Notes: generated by a model from the sequence alone, not told the origin. A stretch of 22,809 nucleotides of DNA from a virus (IMGVR_UViG_3300014962_000045:1-22809); one strand, 5' to 3'. Positions 5,400-13,506 are shown, numbered from the stretch's first letter. Numbers and translations are program-made.

Positions 5400-5418
5400 T
5401 TTTTGCATTAGTAGGATT
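5400..5418 (+). promoter_or_regulatory. GCATTAGTA element, copy 1 (candidate phage promoter)
   Basis: TTTTTGCATTAGTA at 5400-5413, then GGATT and the ATG at 5419. It shares TTTTGCATTAGTA with three other gene-block starts. If it is a promoter the transcript would have almost no leader; AGGA just before ATG could also serve as a very close SD. Confidence 0.5.
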
Positions 5419-5727
5419 ATGAGCGAATACGTGTACCAAATCCAAGGTGCGTTAGAAAATGCGCAGGGCCAGTTAAAAGGTCTGCGAGTTTTGGTATGTG
5501 ACGCTTATAACATGGACATTGTGGATGCGCCGATAGAAATACTGGATAACGAAACAGCTAGGTTCTTGCAATTTAGGCTCAAAGTATCCAAACAAGCGGT
5601 CAACATCCAAAACTTGCCATTCTCTGTCCAAAATAAAATACGCATGCCGTTAGGGCGATGGCTGGACCAATGGGTCCGAGAAAATTTTCATGGCGATACT
5701 AGCAAACGAAAAAGTATTAACACTTGA
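5419..5727 (+). CDS. Unknown protein at the start of the packaging module (102 aa)
   Basis: A 102-residue protein (MSEYVYQIQGALENAQGQLK) with an alternating beta-like middle (GLRVLVCDAYNMDIVDAP) and a helical basic C-terminus (RWLDQWVRENFHGDTSKRK). It is the first gene after the control region and directly follows a GCATTAGTA element. Its last 38 bases overlap the intein-like ORF in another frame. Position suggests a packaging-related role, such as a small-terminase substitute, but no terS signature is seen and I do not assign one. Confidence 0.65.
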   Translation: MSEYVYQIQGALENAQGQLKGLRVLVCDAYNMDIVDAPIEILDNETARFLQFRLKVSKQAVNIQNLPFSVQNKIRMPLGRWLDQWVRENFHGDTSKRKSINT

Positions 5728-6682
5728 CTACTGGAAACCAGCCCGGCTGTTAAAGGTGGGCGACTACGTATTTGACCGAACTGGCAATCTGGTTAGGGTT
5801 AAACTGGTACAAGAATACCGAGCGCAGCGTTGCTACCAGGTGCGGTTCTCTGACAACCTGACTATGTCTGGTGATGAGAACCTTGGATTCCCCTCCGAGA
5901 ACCAAGTGCACCGCTCAAGGATCCGCGAATACAAGCAAGTTAGGCAATTTAAGCGCAAACTTAGGCCCATCAAGGTAAAACAACTGCTTGAGTTACCGTT
6001 AAAGTTTCGGCCAGACGAGTACACCTACTCAGTTCAGACAACTCCCCCACTGGAATTACCCCACCAAACCCTACCGGTCCCGCCGTTTGTGTTTGGCTTT
6101 TGGTTTTTTAACCGCAAAACCAACAAAAGAATGACGCCACCCAAGGGATTTTCCCAGGATGTGCACGAAGAATTTAAAAACGCTGGTTACAAACTGACAG
6201 AGCATTGGTTATCCGAATCAGGTGAGCGAGAATTTTCCACCGCCCCCACCATTGAGTCGCATCTGTTACCAAACATTCCGCATAAAATCCCAAACAACTA
6301 CTTGTTGGCGGACAAAGACCAGCGTATTGACCTGCTGCGTGGTATAATTTATTCAAAACCGCAGCAATACAACGTTAAAACAGATAAATTTAGATTTTCT
6401 AGCAAGAATTTGTCAGTAATCCAGCAGGTTCAGTTCTTGGCTGAGTCACTGGGTCACAAAACAAACATCTTGCACAACGAGCCCAACCAGACTTACACGC
6501 TTTTCTTTAAAAGCCGGCTAAAACTTATATCAAACCAGGTATCTCCTCCGTTAAAAATTGTATACGGTAGGAGACATATACACGAAATTGAGGAAATACC
6601 ACCGCAATTGTGCGTCCACGTTGAGACCACAGCGCCAGACAATACCCTGTTAGTAGGGGAAGGATTCATTTCTACATGTTAA
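5690..6682 (+). CDS. Intein-like (Hint plus degenerate LAGLIDADG) protein, splicing and nuclease residues missing
   Basis: A 330-residue ORF with the architecture of a full intein. The N-terminal Hint block is ANEKVLTLDYW then LLKVGDYVFDRTGN (residues 5-32). The first endonuclease-like block is LPVPPFVFGFWFFN (128-141), the second IPNNYLLADKDQRIDLLRGI (200-219) followed by a RFSSKNLSVIQQVQFLAESLG stretch (235-255). The C-terminal block is VETTAPDNTLLVGEGFIST (311-329). Key residues appear lost: the position of the splicing nucleophile is Ala, the block B His is absent (SGDEN, 60-64), acidic residues expected at the ends of the two LAGLIDADG motifs are replaced (WFFN, YSKP), and the ORF stops where His-Asn would stand. 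It overlaps terL by 7 bases (ATGTTAA). Hint identity is fairly sure; its function is unknown. The start at 5690 is the only ATG after an in-frame stop at 5651; its SD is weak. Confidence 0.75.
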   Translation: MAILANEKVLTLDYWKPARLLKVGDYVFDRTGNLVRVKLVQEYRAQRCYQVRFSDNLTMSGDENLGFPSENQVHRSRIREYKQVRQFKRKLRPIKVKQLLELPLKFRPDEYTYSVQTTPPLELPHQTLPVPPFVFGFWFFNRKTNKRMTPPKGFSQDVHEEFKNAGYKLTEHWLSESGEREFSTAPTIESHLLPNIPHKIPNNYLLADKDQRIDLLRGIIYSKPQQYNVKTDKFRFSSKNLSVIQQVQFLAESLGHKTNILHNEPNQTYTLFFKSRLKLISNQVSPPLKIVYGRRHIHEIEEIPPQLCVHVETTAPDNTLLVGEGFISTC

Positions 6683-8118
6683 CACCAAAACAAGAGCTTA
6701 TTCTTAAGAAGTTCGCTGAAAACAACAAGCATTGGCCTAAACAGCAGCTTGATGCCGCCATTTGGCAGGTCAAATGGTCACTGCAGGCCCTACCGCATCA
6801 AAGAGAACCAGAAGATGGAGAATACGACACGTTCCTCATGCTTGCCGGTCGTGGATCGGGCAAGACTCATACCGCGTCTCATTGGATTGGCATTCGTGCT
6901 TGGAAGTATGACAACACACGCTGGCTTGTTACCGCCCCAACCTCCAATGATATACGCGCAACTTGTTTTGAAGGAGACTCCGGACTTCTTAATATCATCC
7001 CCAAGTCACTTATACGCGATTACAACAAGTCCCTCTTTGAGATTACCCTCACCAACGGATCAATTATCCAAGGAATCCCAGCCTCCGAGCCAGAACGTTA
7101 TCGTGGTAAACAGTATCATGGAGCTTGGTTCGACGAGTTGTGTGCGTTTGATTACATCGACGATGCCTACGACGGCGTACAGTTTACCCTCCGTCTTAAA
7201 GACCCACGCATCCCCCGGGTGCAGCAGATTATTACCACCACTCCAAAGCCAAAAGAGCTTATCGTTGACCTTAACGAAGGAAAAATTGGTGGCGACGTCT
7301 ATGTAGCCAACGCATCCTCATACGACAACCGAGCCAATCTATCAGAAACCTTCTTCAAACAGCTCGAGACGTACGATGGCACCGACTTAGGTCGTCAGGA
7401 GATTTACGGTGAGATCCTGGATCCGGAAGCAGCCGGTATCATCAAACGTAAACATTTCAGACTGTGGCCAGCTCACAAACCAACACCTGAACTGGAATAC
7501 GTTATTGCCTCATACGACCCAGCTACCAGCGAAAAAACAACCAACGACCCAACGGCTTGCACTGTTTGGGGTGTGTTTGAGCAGCTTGATGCGGGTACAT
7601 CCATCATTTTGTTAGATGCTTGGGATGCACACATGTCGTATCCGGAGCTGCGCCGTAAAGTCATCGAGGACTTCAAGGAAGTCGTGTACGGTGCGGATAA
7701 TGACTTCGGTAAGGGGCGTAAAGCAGACCTGATACTGATGGAAGACAAATCCGCTGGTATCTCCCTGATCCAAGAACTACAGGGCGCTGGTGTGCCAGTG
7801 CGCGGATACAACCCAGGTCGCGCCGATAAGGTGCAGCGTGTTAACATTGTGGCACCCCTGGTAGCTAAGGGTAAAGTTTACATACCGGAGGACACCAAGC
7901 TCAAAGGCGACTTTGCAGACTGGGCCAAACGGTTCATCCGGCAGGTATGTTCGTTTCCTGAAGCCGGCGGTCATGATGACTATGTAGACTCCCTGTCCCA
8001 GGCACTTCGCGTCCTGCGCGATTCTGGATGGGTTCGTTTGGACCCCCTGCCAGCTAGGGACTATGATTACGCTGACGACGAGTACAAAAAGAAATTCTTT
8101 AATCCGTATGCCCAGTAG
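6676..8118 (+). CDS. terL: Terminase large subunit
   Basis: A 480-residue packaging motor ATPase/nuclease that translocates DNA into the prohead and cuts it. Walker A is AGRGSGKT (57-64), Walker B is GAWFDE (149-154), and the coupling motif TTTP is at 187-190. The RNase H-like nuclease domain shows Asp281 (ASYDPAT), Glu356/Asp357 (LMEDKSAG) and GGHDDYVDSL (431-440) as the acidic cluster. The length is normal for the family. The ATG overlaps the stop of the intein-like ORF, so translation is probably coupled. The protein appears complete without any N-extein, which argues that the upstream Hint ORF is now a separate gene. A weak hairpin plus T-run (8116-8139) follows. Confidence 0.95.
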   Translation: MLTPKQELILKKFAENNKHWPKQQLDAAIWQVKWSLQALPHQREPEDGEYDTFLMLAGRGSGKTHTASHWIGIRAWKYDNTRWLVTAPTSNDIRATCFEGDSGLLNIIPKSLIRDYNKSLFEITLTNGSIIQGIPASEPERYRGKQYHGAWFDELCAFDYIDDAYDGVQFTLRLKDPRIPRVQQIITTTPKPKELIVDLNEGKIGGDVYVANASSYDNRANLSETFFKQLETYDGTDLGRQEIYGEILDPEAAGIIKRKHFRLWPAHKPTPELEYVIASYDPATSEKTTNDPTACTVWGVFEQLDAGTSIILLDAWDAHMSYPELRRKVIEDFKEVVYGADNDFGKGRKADLILMEDKSAGISLIQELQGAGVPVRGYNPGRADKVQRVNIVAPLVAKGKVYIPEDTKLKGDFADWAKRFIRQVCSFPEAGGHDDYVDSLSQALRVLRDSGWVRLDPLPARDYDYADDEYKKKFFNPYAQ

Positions 8119-8139
8119 GGCGGAAAGCCTATTCTTTTT
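8116..8139 (+). terminator. Weak hairpin plus T-run after terL
   Basis: TAGGGC-GGAAA-GCCTA forms a short stem with one bulged G, followed by TTCTTTTT. It overlaps the terL stop and runs straight into the next GCATTAGTA element, the same terminator-then-element order as at 11218 and 15190. It is weak on its own. Confidence 0.4.
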
Positions 8140-8157
8140 GCATTAGTAGTTATAGGA
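8135..8157 (+). promoter_or_regulatory. GCATTAGTA element, copy 2 (candidate phage promoter)
   Basis: TTTTTGCATTAGTA (8135-8148) followed by GT-TATAGGACA. The TATAGG end and the roughly 17-base body before the GG resemble the general layout of single-subunit phage RNA polymerase promoters. It lies 30 bases upstream of the portal gene, which itself lacks a clear SD. Confidence 0.55.
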
Positions 8158-8186
8158 CAAAGACATCCACCGAATTCACATAATCT

Positions 8187-11000
8187 ATGGCAAATCCACA
8201 AATACCGATCCAAATGGGCGCTAATCTGCCTGGTCTCGAAAGAGAAGAAGACGTAAAGCTAGCGGCGCAGCAAGATGCCGAGATGGATCATTACGAAGAA
8301 GTTTTGGGTTTAGAGCCCGGTGAAGTCGAGCAGGAAGTCATTGAATTAGACGATGGTTCCGTTATTGTTAACTTCCAAGAAAAAAGCGGCCCACGTAAAG
8401 ATCCTGAGTTTTATGAAAATTTAGCAGAAACGCTAGATGAGAGTTTCTTAGATCAATTAGCAAGCGATTACCTTGACTTAATTGACGAAGATAAAGAAGC
8501 ACGTAAAGAACGAGATAAACAGTACGAAGATGGTCTTCGTAGAACTGGCTTAGGTAAGGACGCACCCGGCGGCGCGACATTTGATGGGGCTTCCAAAGTC
8601 GTCCACCCTGTTATGGCTGAGGCATGCGTTGATTTCGCTGCGTCATCCTCCAAAGAACTGTTGCCACCAGATGGTATTGTTAAGTCAAACATCAAAGGCG
8701 CAGCAGATCGCATCAAACAAGAAACTGCAGATCGTAAGGTATCATTCCTTAACTGGCAGCTTACTGAACAAGTACAAGAGTACCGTGATGAGATGGAGCA
8801 GTTGCTCACTCAGTTACCACTTGGTGGTTCACAGTACCTCAAATGGCGCTATGACTTAGAACAAAAGCGCCCAATGTGTGAATGGGTTCCCATTGACAAT
8901 CTTTTACTCCCATACGCATCCACTAACTTCTATACTTCAGCACGTGTTACTGAAGTACAAGACATCACAGAAGACATTTTCCAACAACGTGTTGAACAAG
9001 GCATCTACCGCGACATAGACGATTCTTACACGTCTGATGCTCCGATCGATGACATGACTGGCTCACAAAAAGCCAACAACAAGATCGAAGGCAAAAACAG
9101 CTCAGGTAAAAACGTTGACGGTTTACGCCGTGTGTATGAAGTAACATGCTTCATGCGCATGGAAGAGGATGAGCTTACCGGTGGTCGTCGTGCTCCGTAC
9201 ATTTTGACTATTGATGAGTCATCTAGTAAAGTATTGTCTTTGTATCGTAACTGGGAAGCAAACGATGAGAAATTGGAGAAGCTCGACTGGTACGTTGAGT
9301 TTAAATTCATACCTTGGCGCGGCGCTTATGCTATTGGCCTACCTCATCTTATTGGCGGTTTGTCTGCCGCTCTTACTGGCGCTCTACGTGCTTTGTTGGA
9401 CGCAGCTCATATTAACAACAGCCAAACACTCCTTAAGCTCAAAGGTGGACGCATTGGTGGACAAAGCGACAGAATTGAACCCACTCAAGTAATTGAGATT
9501 GAAGGTGCTCCAGGTGTTGACGATGTGCGTAAACTCGCCATGTCTATGCCATTTAACCCACCATCTTCAGTACTCATGGAGTTGCTCGGTTGGTTAACTA
9601 ACGCCGCTAAAGGTGTAGTTACAACTGCTGAAGAGAAGATTGGTGATGTTAATGCGAACACACCAGTTGGTACAACACAAGCGCTCATCGAACAAGGCGC
9701 TAAAGTATTCTCATCCATTCACGCTCGTCTGCATCGCAGCCAAGCTAAGTCTTTAGCAATTGTCTCTCGTCTAAACCACTGGTACTTAGATGAGATGGAC
9801 AATCAGTCCGGTCAAGAGATTGAAGTCCGTGACTTTGCGTACAACAACGACGTACGCCCAGTATCAGACCCTAACATTTTCTCTGAGACACAACGTGTTG
9901 CTCAGAACCAGGCTCTCTTACAGATGGCCACTTCTGCGCCTCCCGGAATGTTTGACATCCGTGGCGTGTACCGTAGAATTTTACAGCAACTTAAAGTTCC
10001 CGCCATTGAAGAAGTGTTGCCAAACCCACTGGGTGCTAAAGAGTCTAATCCTGCGTTAGAAAACGTAGCAATGACCATGGGTCGTCCAGCTGCAGCCTAC
10101 CCAGACCAAGATCATATTGCTCACTTGAAGATTCACTTAGAGTATGCTAACAACCCAGCTTACGGCGGCAACCCAGTAATTGGTCCGGTGTTTGCGCCGC
10201 ATGCTTTAGAGCATATCAAGCAGCATTTAACATTGCACTATCTGCAATCCATGCGTGGTTATGTTGCGCATGCAGCCGGCGGTCATGATTCACTTGAGCT
10301 GCACCAAGAAAAACCAATGGACCAAGAAGCACAACAAGCGTTGGCAATTGCGTCTCAGATGGTTAACGAAGATTCTCAGCAACAAATGATGCCGTTTGTA
10401 CAGCAGATCCAAGCATTGGCTCAGAAAGTACAGCAAGCTGCACAACAGAAACAAGAAGCTGCGGCAATGGCAGATCCACAAGCTGCTGCGTTCCTTAAAA
10501 CTCAGATGGCTGAGACCGAGCGTAAAGCTAAGGAAGCACAAGCCAAGATGCAAGCTGATTTGCAAAAATCACAGCAAGACTACGAGCTTAAGATCAAAGA
10601 AATGGAACAACAGGTTCAAGAGCTTGTTGCTAAATACCAGACACAATCTGACATTGATAGCCAGCGTAATGCTAAAGACATTGCTATGGCAAACATCAAC
10701 AATGCAGCAAAAGAGCGTGTTGCTATGATCCAGGCTAATGCTCAGTTAAATCAACAGCAAGCTCAGTTAATGCACGAACAAAATAAATCTGCTTTTGAAG
10801 CCACTCGTGCGTCTGAGCAGGACATCCGTCAACACGGTATTGCGGTGCAACAACAATTTTTCCAAGCACAAGCCGATCAGCAAAAACAACAGCTTGAGTT
10901 AGAAAAGCAAGCGTTACTGGCAGATCAACAGCATAGACAAGCATTAGAACAACAAGCACTAGCACCACAACCAACGATACCCCCAACAGGAGCACAATAA
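8187..11000 (+). CDS. Portal protein
   Basis: A 937-residue protein. It is assigned as the dodecameric head vertex through which DNA passes, based on position directly after terL and on the portal-like core (for example FDGASKVVHPVMAEACVDFA, followed by KELLPPDG). The core is followed by alpha/beta and stem regions to about residue 650. From about residue 711 to the end the chain is Gln/Ala-rich and strongly helical (coiled-coil-like, no Cys), matching an unusually long barrel or tail extension such as that of P22-type portals. There is no Shine-Dalgarno before the ATG at 8187 (ATAATCTATGG), unlike most genes here. Its stop overlaps the next start (TAATG). Portal identity is well supported; lineage is not. 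Confidence 0.88.
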   Translation: MANPQIPIQMGANLPGLEREEDVKLAAQQDAEMDHYEEVLGLEPGEVEQEVIELDDGSVIVNFQEKSGPRKDPEFYENLAETLDESFLDQLASDYLDLIDEDKEARKERDKQYEDGLRRTGLGKDAPGGATFDGASKVVHPVMAEACVDFAASSSKELLPPDGIVKSNIKGAADRIKQETADRKVSFLNWQLTEQVQEYRDEMEQLLTQLPLGGSQYLKWRYDLEQKRPMCEWVPIDNLLLPYASTNFYTSARVTEVQDITEDIFQQRVEQGIYRDIDDSYTSDAPIDDMTGSQKANNKIEGKNSSGKNVDGLRRVYEVTCFMRMEEDELTGGRRAPYILTIDESSSKVLSLYRNWEANDEKLEKLDWYVEFKFIPWRGAYAIGLPHLIGGLSAALTGALRALLDAAHINNSQTLLKLKGGRIGGQSDRIEPTQVIEIEGAPGVDDVRKLAMSMPFNPPSSVLMELLGWLTNAAKGVVTTAEEKIGDVNANTPVGTTQALIEQGAKVFSSIHARLHRSQAKSLAIVSRLNHWYLDEMDNQSGQEIEVRDFAYNNDVRPVSDPNIFSETQRVAQNQALLQMATSAPPGMFDIRGVYRRILQQLKVPAIEEVLPNPLGAKESNPALENVAMTMGRPAAAYPDQDHIAHLKIHLEYANNPAYGGNPVIGPVFAPHALEHIKQHLTLHYLQSMRGYVAHAAGGHDSLELHQEKPMDQEAQQALAIASQMVNEDSQQQMMPFVQQIQALAQKVQQAAQQKQEAAAMADPQAAAFLKTQMAETERKAKEAQAKMQADLQKSQQDYELKIKEMEQQVQELVAKYQTQSDIDSQRNAKDIAMANINNAAKERVAMIQANAQLNQQQAQLMHEQNKSAFEATRASEQDIRQHGIAVQQQFFQAQADQQKQQLELEKQALLADQQHRQALEQQALAPQPTIPPTGAQ

Positions 11001-11212
11001 TGGCAAATGACAACAACTTAAAAGGCTTTCGCCAAGTGTACCAAGAGACTGGTCACTTATCAAGCGGCGGCGGTCCTGGCGAAAAAAACCTTGATGCAGG
11101 TCCATCTGGATCCAAGCGTCCTAACAATGCAGTGAAGGGCAAACCTGCTCGTTCAAGCAAAGTTGGCCCAGGTAAGAACTTAAAAGATATTGGCGGCGGT
11201 AATTTTTATTAA
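11000..11212 (+). CDS. Small basic Gly-rich protein of unknown function (70 aa)
   Basis: It starts within the portal stop codon (TAATG), with AGGAG in front. The sequence is low-complexity, Gly/Lys/Ser-rich and basic (GGGPGEKNLDAGPSGSKRP; KGKPARSSKVGPGKNLKDIG), hence probably disordered and perhaps DNA- or capsid-binding. It is retained between portal and the hairpin/GCATTAGTA element at 11218. No known family. Confidence 0.75.
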   Translation: MANDNNLKGFRQVYQETGHLSSGGGPGEKNLDAGPSGSKRPNNAVKGKPARSSKVGPGKNLKDIGGGNFY

Positions 11213-11217
11213 TGTTT

Positions 11218-11240
11218 AGGGCGGAAATCTCTGCCCTTTT
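11218..11240 (+). terminator. Intrinsic terminator-like hairpin
   Basis: AGGGCGGA (11218-11225), loop AATC, TCTGCCCT (11230-11237). This gives an 8-bp stem including one G-U pair, then TTTT that is shared with the following GCATTAGTA element. Confidence 0.55.
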
Positions 11241-11254
11241 GCATTAGTAAAATT
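11237..11254 (+). promoter_or_regulatory. GCATTAGTA element, copy 3 (candidate phage promoter)
   Basis: TTTTGCATTAGTA (11237-11249), AAATT, then ATG at 11255. The spacing of five bases to the start codon equals copy 1 at 5400. There is no SD, so this gene would be leaderless if transcription starts within the element. Confidence 0.5.
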
Positions 11255-11446
11255 ATGAAGGACTTTATCAGTGAAATTATCGGTCGTGTAAAGACTGAGC
11301 GTAGTAACCTAGCGGACAACGTTACCGCAGGGATGAATGTAAATACATTTGAAGACTATCAGCGCCTAGTTGGGCGTTACGAAGGTTTCACAATTGTTTT
11401 GGACATCATCGAATCAATTTTAACGGAAGACGACGAAGAAGTATAG
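11255..11446 (+). CDS. Small protein of unknown function (63 aa)
   Basis: A 63-residue acidic helical protein (MKDFISEIIGRVKTERSNLA; C-terminus SILTEDDEEV). I recall similar short proteins (EIIGRVKTER ... YQRLVGRYEG) next to head genes in environmental phages, without known function. The start codon is placed immediately after a GCATTAGTA element. It sits 13 bases before the co-chaperonin gene, so it is probably co-transcribed. Confidence 0.7.
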   Translation: MKDFISEIIGRVKTERSNLADNVTAGMNVNTFEDYQRLVGRYEGFTIVLDIIESILTEDDEEV

Positions 11447-11459
11447 AAAGGATTGCCGG

Positions 11460-11900
11460 ATGGCGATTGATTTTAAGCAGCAGGACGAACCTGATCTACG
11501 TAGCGAGCAGGAATGCTTTCCAGAAATAGATCCGGGGGTAGAAATCCTAGGCGACAGAGTACTGGTGCAATTGCGCCGGGAAAAAGTGACTAGTAAAGGT
11601 GGAATCATCTTAGTTGATGAAACCAGACAAACTTTACGCTTTAATGAAACGGTAGCTAAAGTACGTGGCATTGGTCCACTGGCATATAAAAACCCAGATG
11701 ACCTCTCTCCATGGCCAGAAGGTCCATGGTGCCAAGTTGGCGATTTAGTTCGCACAATCAAGTACGGCGGTGATCGTTATGTTGTGCAGCCTGACGATGA
11801 CGGCGCTCCTGTGGTGTTTATTACACTACAAGCCCGTGAAGTAATCTCCAAGATTAAATCGTTTGAAGCAGCGCAGAAAATGAAAGCGTTTGTAGATTAA
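11460..11900 (+). CDS. GroES-like co-chaperonin
   Basis: A 146-residue protein with a Cpn10 fold signature. It has the opening strand VEILGDRVLVQLRRE (27-41) and a mobile-loop-like stretch TSKGGIILVDET (44-55) whose GGIIL (47-51) corresponds to the GGIVL contact of GroES. The rest is WCQVGDLVRTIKYGGDRYVV and a final ITLQAREVISKI. By analogy with T4 gp31, such proteins cap the host GroEL, or a phage chaperonin, to fold capsid proteins. Its location between portal and scaffold/capsid genes fits capsid folding. It has about 25 extra acidic residues at the N-terminus and a helical C-terminal tail compared with the roughly 95-residue GroES. AAAGGA lies upstream of the ATG. Confidence 0.85.
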   Translation: MAIDFKQQDEPDLRSEQECFPEIDPGVEILGDRVLVQLRREKVTSKGGIILVDETRQTLRFNETVAKVRGIGPLAYKNPDDLSPWPEGPWCQVGDLVRTIKYGGDRYVVQPDDDGAPVVFITLQAREVISKIKSFEAAQKMKAFVD

Positions 11901-11918
11901 CTTTGTAGAAAGTAGAGC

Positions 11919-12914
11919 ATGGCAGAAAATGAAAAAGACGTTCCCATAAAGGAACAAGAAGACGGTTCGGTATTGGCCAGGGTAGAATTACCTGAAACAA
12001 TTGAAGACGAAGTAGAAGTCAAAGTAGAAGCATCAGACAATCAGAACGAAGAAAACCATGATCAAGAGGAAGAACAAGATCAAGGTTCCGACGAACAAGA
12101 AGCTGATGAAGAAACTGATGAGGACCGCGAAAGAATTCGTGAAGCCCGCAGAGAAGAACGCAAGCTAAAGAAAGAACTAGCTAAGCAACGCGAGGCATCA
12201 GCAAAACATAAAATCAGTGCGCTTGAAAAGCGTAATGAAGAACTTGCAAGGCGATTAGCCGCTGTAGAAGACGCAGCAGCATCATACCAATTTGCGCAGA
12301 TCGATAAGGCCCTCGAAGATGAGGCAACCCGTGTTGAGTATGCCAAGATGAAAATGGTGCAGGCAGCTCAAGAAGGTGACATTAACGCCCAAATGGAATA
12401 TTTGGAGCAGTTAACAGAAGCCAAACAGCGCTTAAATCAGGCCCAGCATTACAAAAAAGAACAGCTCGAAAAAGCTAAGGCACCAAAACAAAACGTTCCT
12501 AACCCAATCACTACTGAAGTTCAGCAAAATGCTACTCAGTGGTTGAAAAAGAACGCTTGGTTTGATCCTCAAGCTCGAGACACAGATAGTAGAATTGCAA
12601 AAGTAATTGACCAAGAGCTCGTCGCCGATGGTTGGGATCCAGCTGATCCTGAGTATTGGGACGAATTAGATAATCGTTTATCTGCTCGTTTACCACACCG
12701 CTACACAGCAAAAGGTGGTATTAACCAACGACGCTCAGCAGGCCCAACACCTTCTAGCCGAGTTGCAAATACAGCATCGACAAAACCTGGAACAATCACA
12801 CTAAGCCGTGAGCGTGTACAGGCAATTAAAGACGCCGGTGCTTGGGACGATGTACAGAAACGAAACAAAATGATCCGTGCATACGCACAATATGATCGCG
12901 AAAATAAAGGTTAA
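11919..12914 (+). CDS. Scaffolding-like protein
   Basis: A 331-residue protein with a very acidic disordered N-terminus (EEENHDQEEE-type runs, residues about 40-72), then long charged coiled-coil helices (about 72-190), and a basic C-terminal region with GTITLSRERVQAIKDAGAWD. This composition, and the location just upstream of capsid genes, is typical of phage head scaffolds, which drive procapsid assembly and then leave. Assignment is by architecture and context rather than by a motif. The stop overlaps the next gene (TAATG). Confidence 0.75.
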   Translation: MAENEKDVPIKEQEDGSVLARVELPETIEDEVEVKVEASDNQNEENHDQEEEQDQGSDEQEADEETDEDRERIREARREERKLKKELAKQREASAKHKISALEKRNEELARRLAAVEDAAASYQFAQIDKALEDEATRVEYAKMKMVQAAQEGDINAQMEYLEQLTEAKQRLNQAQHYKKEQLEKAKAPKQNVPNPITTEVQQNATQWLKKNAWFDPQARDTDSRIAKVIDQELVADGWDPADPEYWDELDNRLSARLPHRYTAKGGINQRRSAGPTPSSRVANTASTKPGTITLSRERVQAIKDAGAWDDVQKRNKMIRAYAQYDRENKG

Positions 12915-12919
12915 TGAAA

Positions 12920-13474
12920 ATGGCAAATCCAAGAATTAAACGTGACTTAGATGACCGCTTAGCGGATCGAGTACAAGAGACAAAAGAGCGGATCGCAGCA
13001 GAAGATCCTACAAACAAAAGTAAGCGCGAACGTGCAGAGGCGTTCAGGGATAGATGGCAAAATAGCGCATTGCCTGACCTACCGGAGGGAATTATTCCGG
13101 GTATGCACTTGTGCTGGTTATCCACCACAAATAATTATGACAGTATCGACAAACGTATGGCATTGGGATATGAGCCAGTGAAAGCCAGTGAATTAGGTAA
13201 AGGCTTTGAAAATCTAGGCAAAATGAGCTCGGGCAAGTTTGAAGGCTGTATTAGCTGTAATGAAATGGTTCTTTTCAAGTTACCAGAAGAAATCTATCAA
13301 GAAGTGATGCGCATGATGCACCTAGAGGATCCACTAGCCCATCAGCAAAATATCACCGCGCAGGTTCGGAGCACGGCTCAAGAAGGCAAAGGTGGCAGAT
13401 CAATCTTGGAAGGTGGCATTTTGGAAATGGAAAAAGAACAAGCCAAGGCGAATGCTAACATTCGTTTTGATTAA
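12920..13474 (+). CDS. Unknown head-module protein (184 aa)
   Basis: The start is at 12920 (MANPRIKRDLDDRLADRV) because AAAGG is 9 bases before it; an in-frame ATG at 12914 overlapping the scaffold stop is also possible. It is a charged helical N-terminus with a middle region MHLCWLSTTNNYDSIDKRM, a CISC pair (GCISCNE) and a Lys/Glu-rich C-terminus. It sits between scaffold-like and capsid genes. No family recognised; a head-assembly role is inferred from position. Confidence 0.7.
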   Translation: MANPRIKRDLDDRLADRVQETKERIAAEDPTNKSKRERAEAFRDRWQNSALPDLPEGIIPGMHLCWLSTTNNYDSIDKRMALGYEPVKASELGKGFENLGKMSSGKFEGCISCNEMVLFKLPEEIYQEVMRMMHLEDPLAHQQNITAQVRSTAQEGKGGRSILEGGILEMEKEQAKANANIRFD

Positions 13475-13506
13475 TATACTTCAATAAAAACAAAGGAAAG
13501 TAACTA

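Larger units (their letters stand above)
4392..5418. other. Divergent intergenic control region, candidate origin
   Basis: About 1 kb without a convincing gene, between the leftward operon and the rightward head module. It holds a leader hairpin (4411-4439), a 16-base direct repeat (4527-4542, 4559-4574), a cluster of TTGCRRTGCA motifs (4749-5023) including a perfect 35-base direct repeat, AT-rich tracts (5096-5124, 5254-5293), and GACTACTGTGAC-type sites in both orientations (5146-5345). Repeats plus AT-rich DNA between divergent operons is a typical arrangement for a replication origin or master operator region. This is inference from layout; no known origin motif was recognised. Confidence 0.55.

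Noticed and set aside
7473-7847. Minus-strand ORF of 124 codons inside terL
   Set aside because: Shadow of terL, which is unambiguous from its Walker and nuclease motifs.
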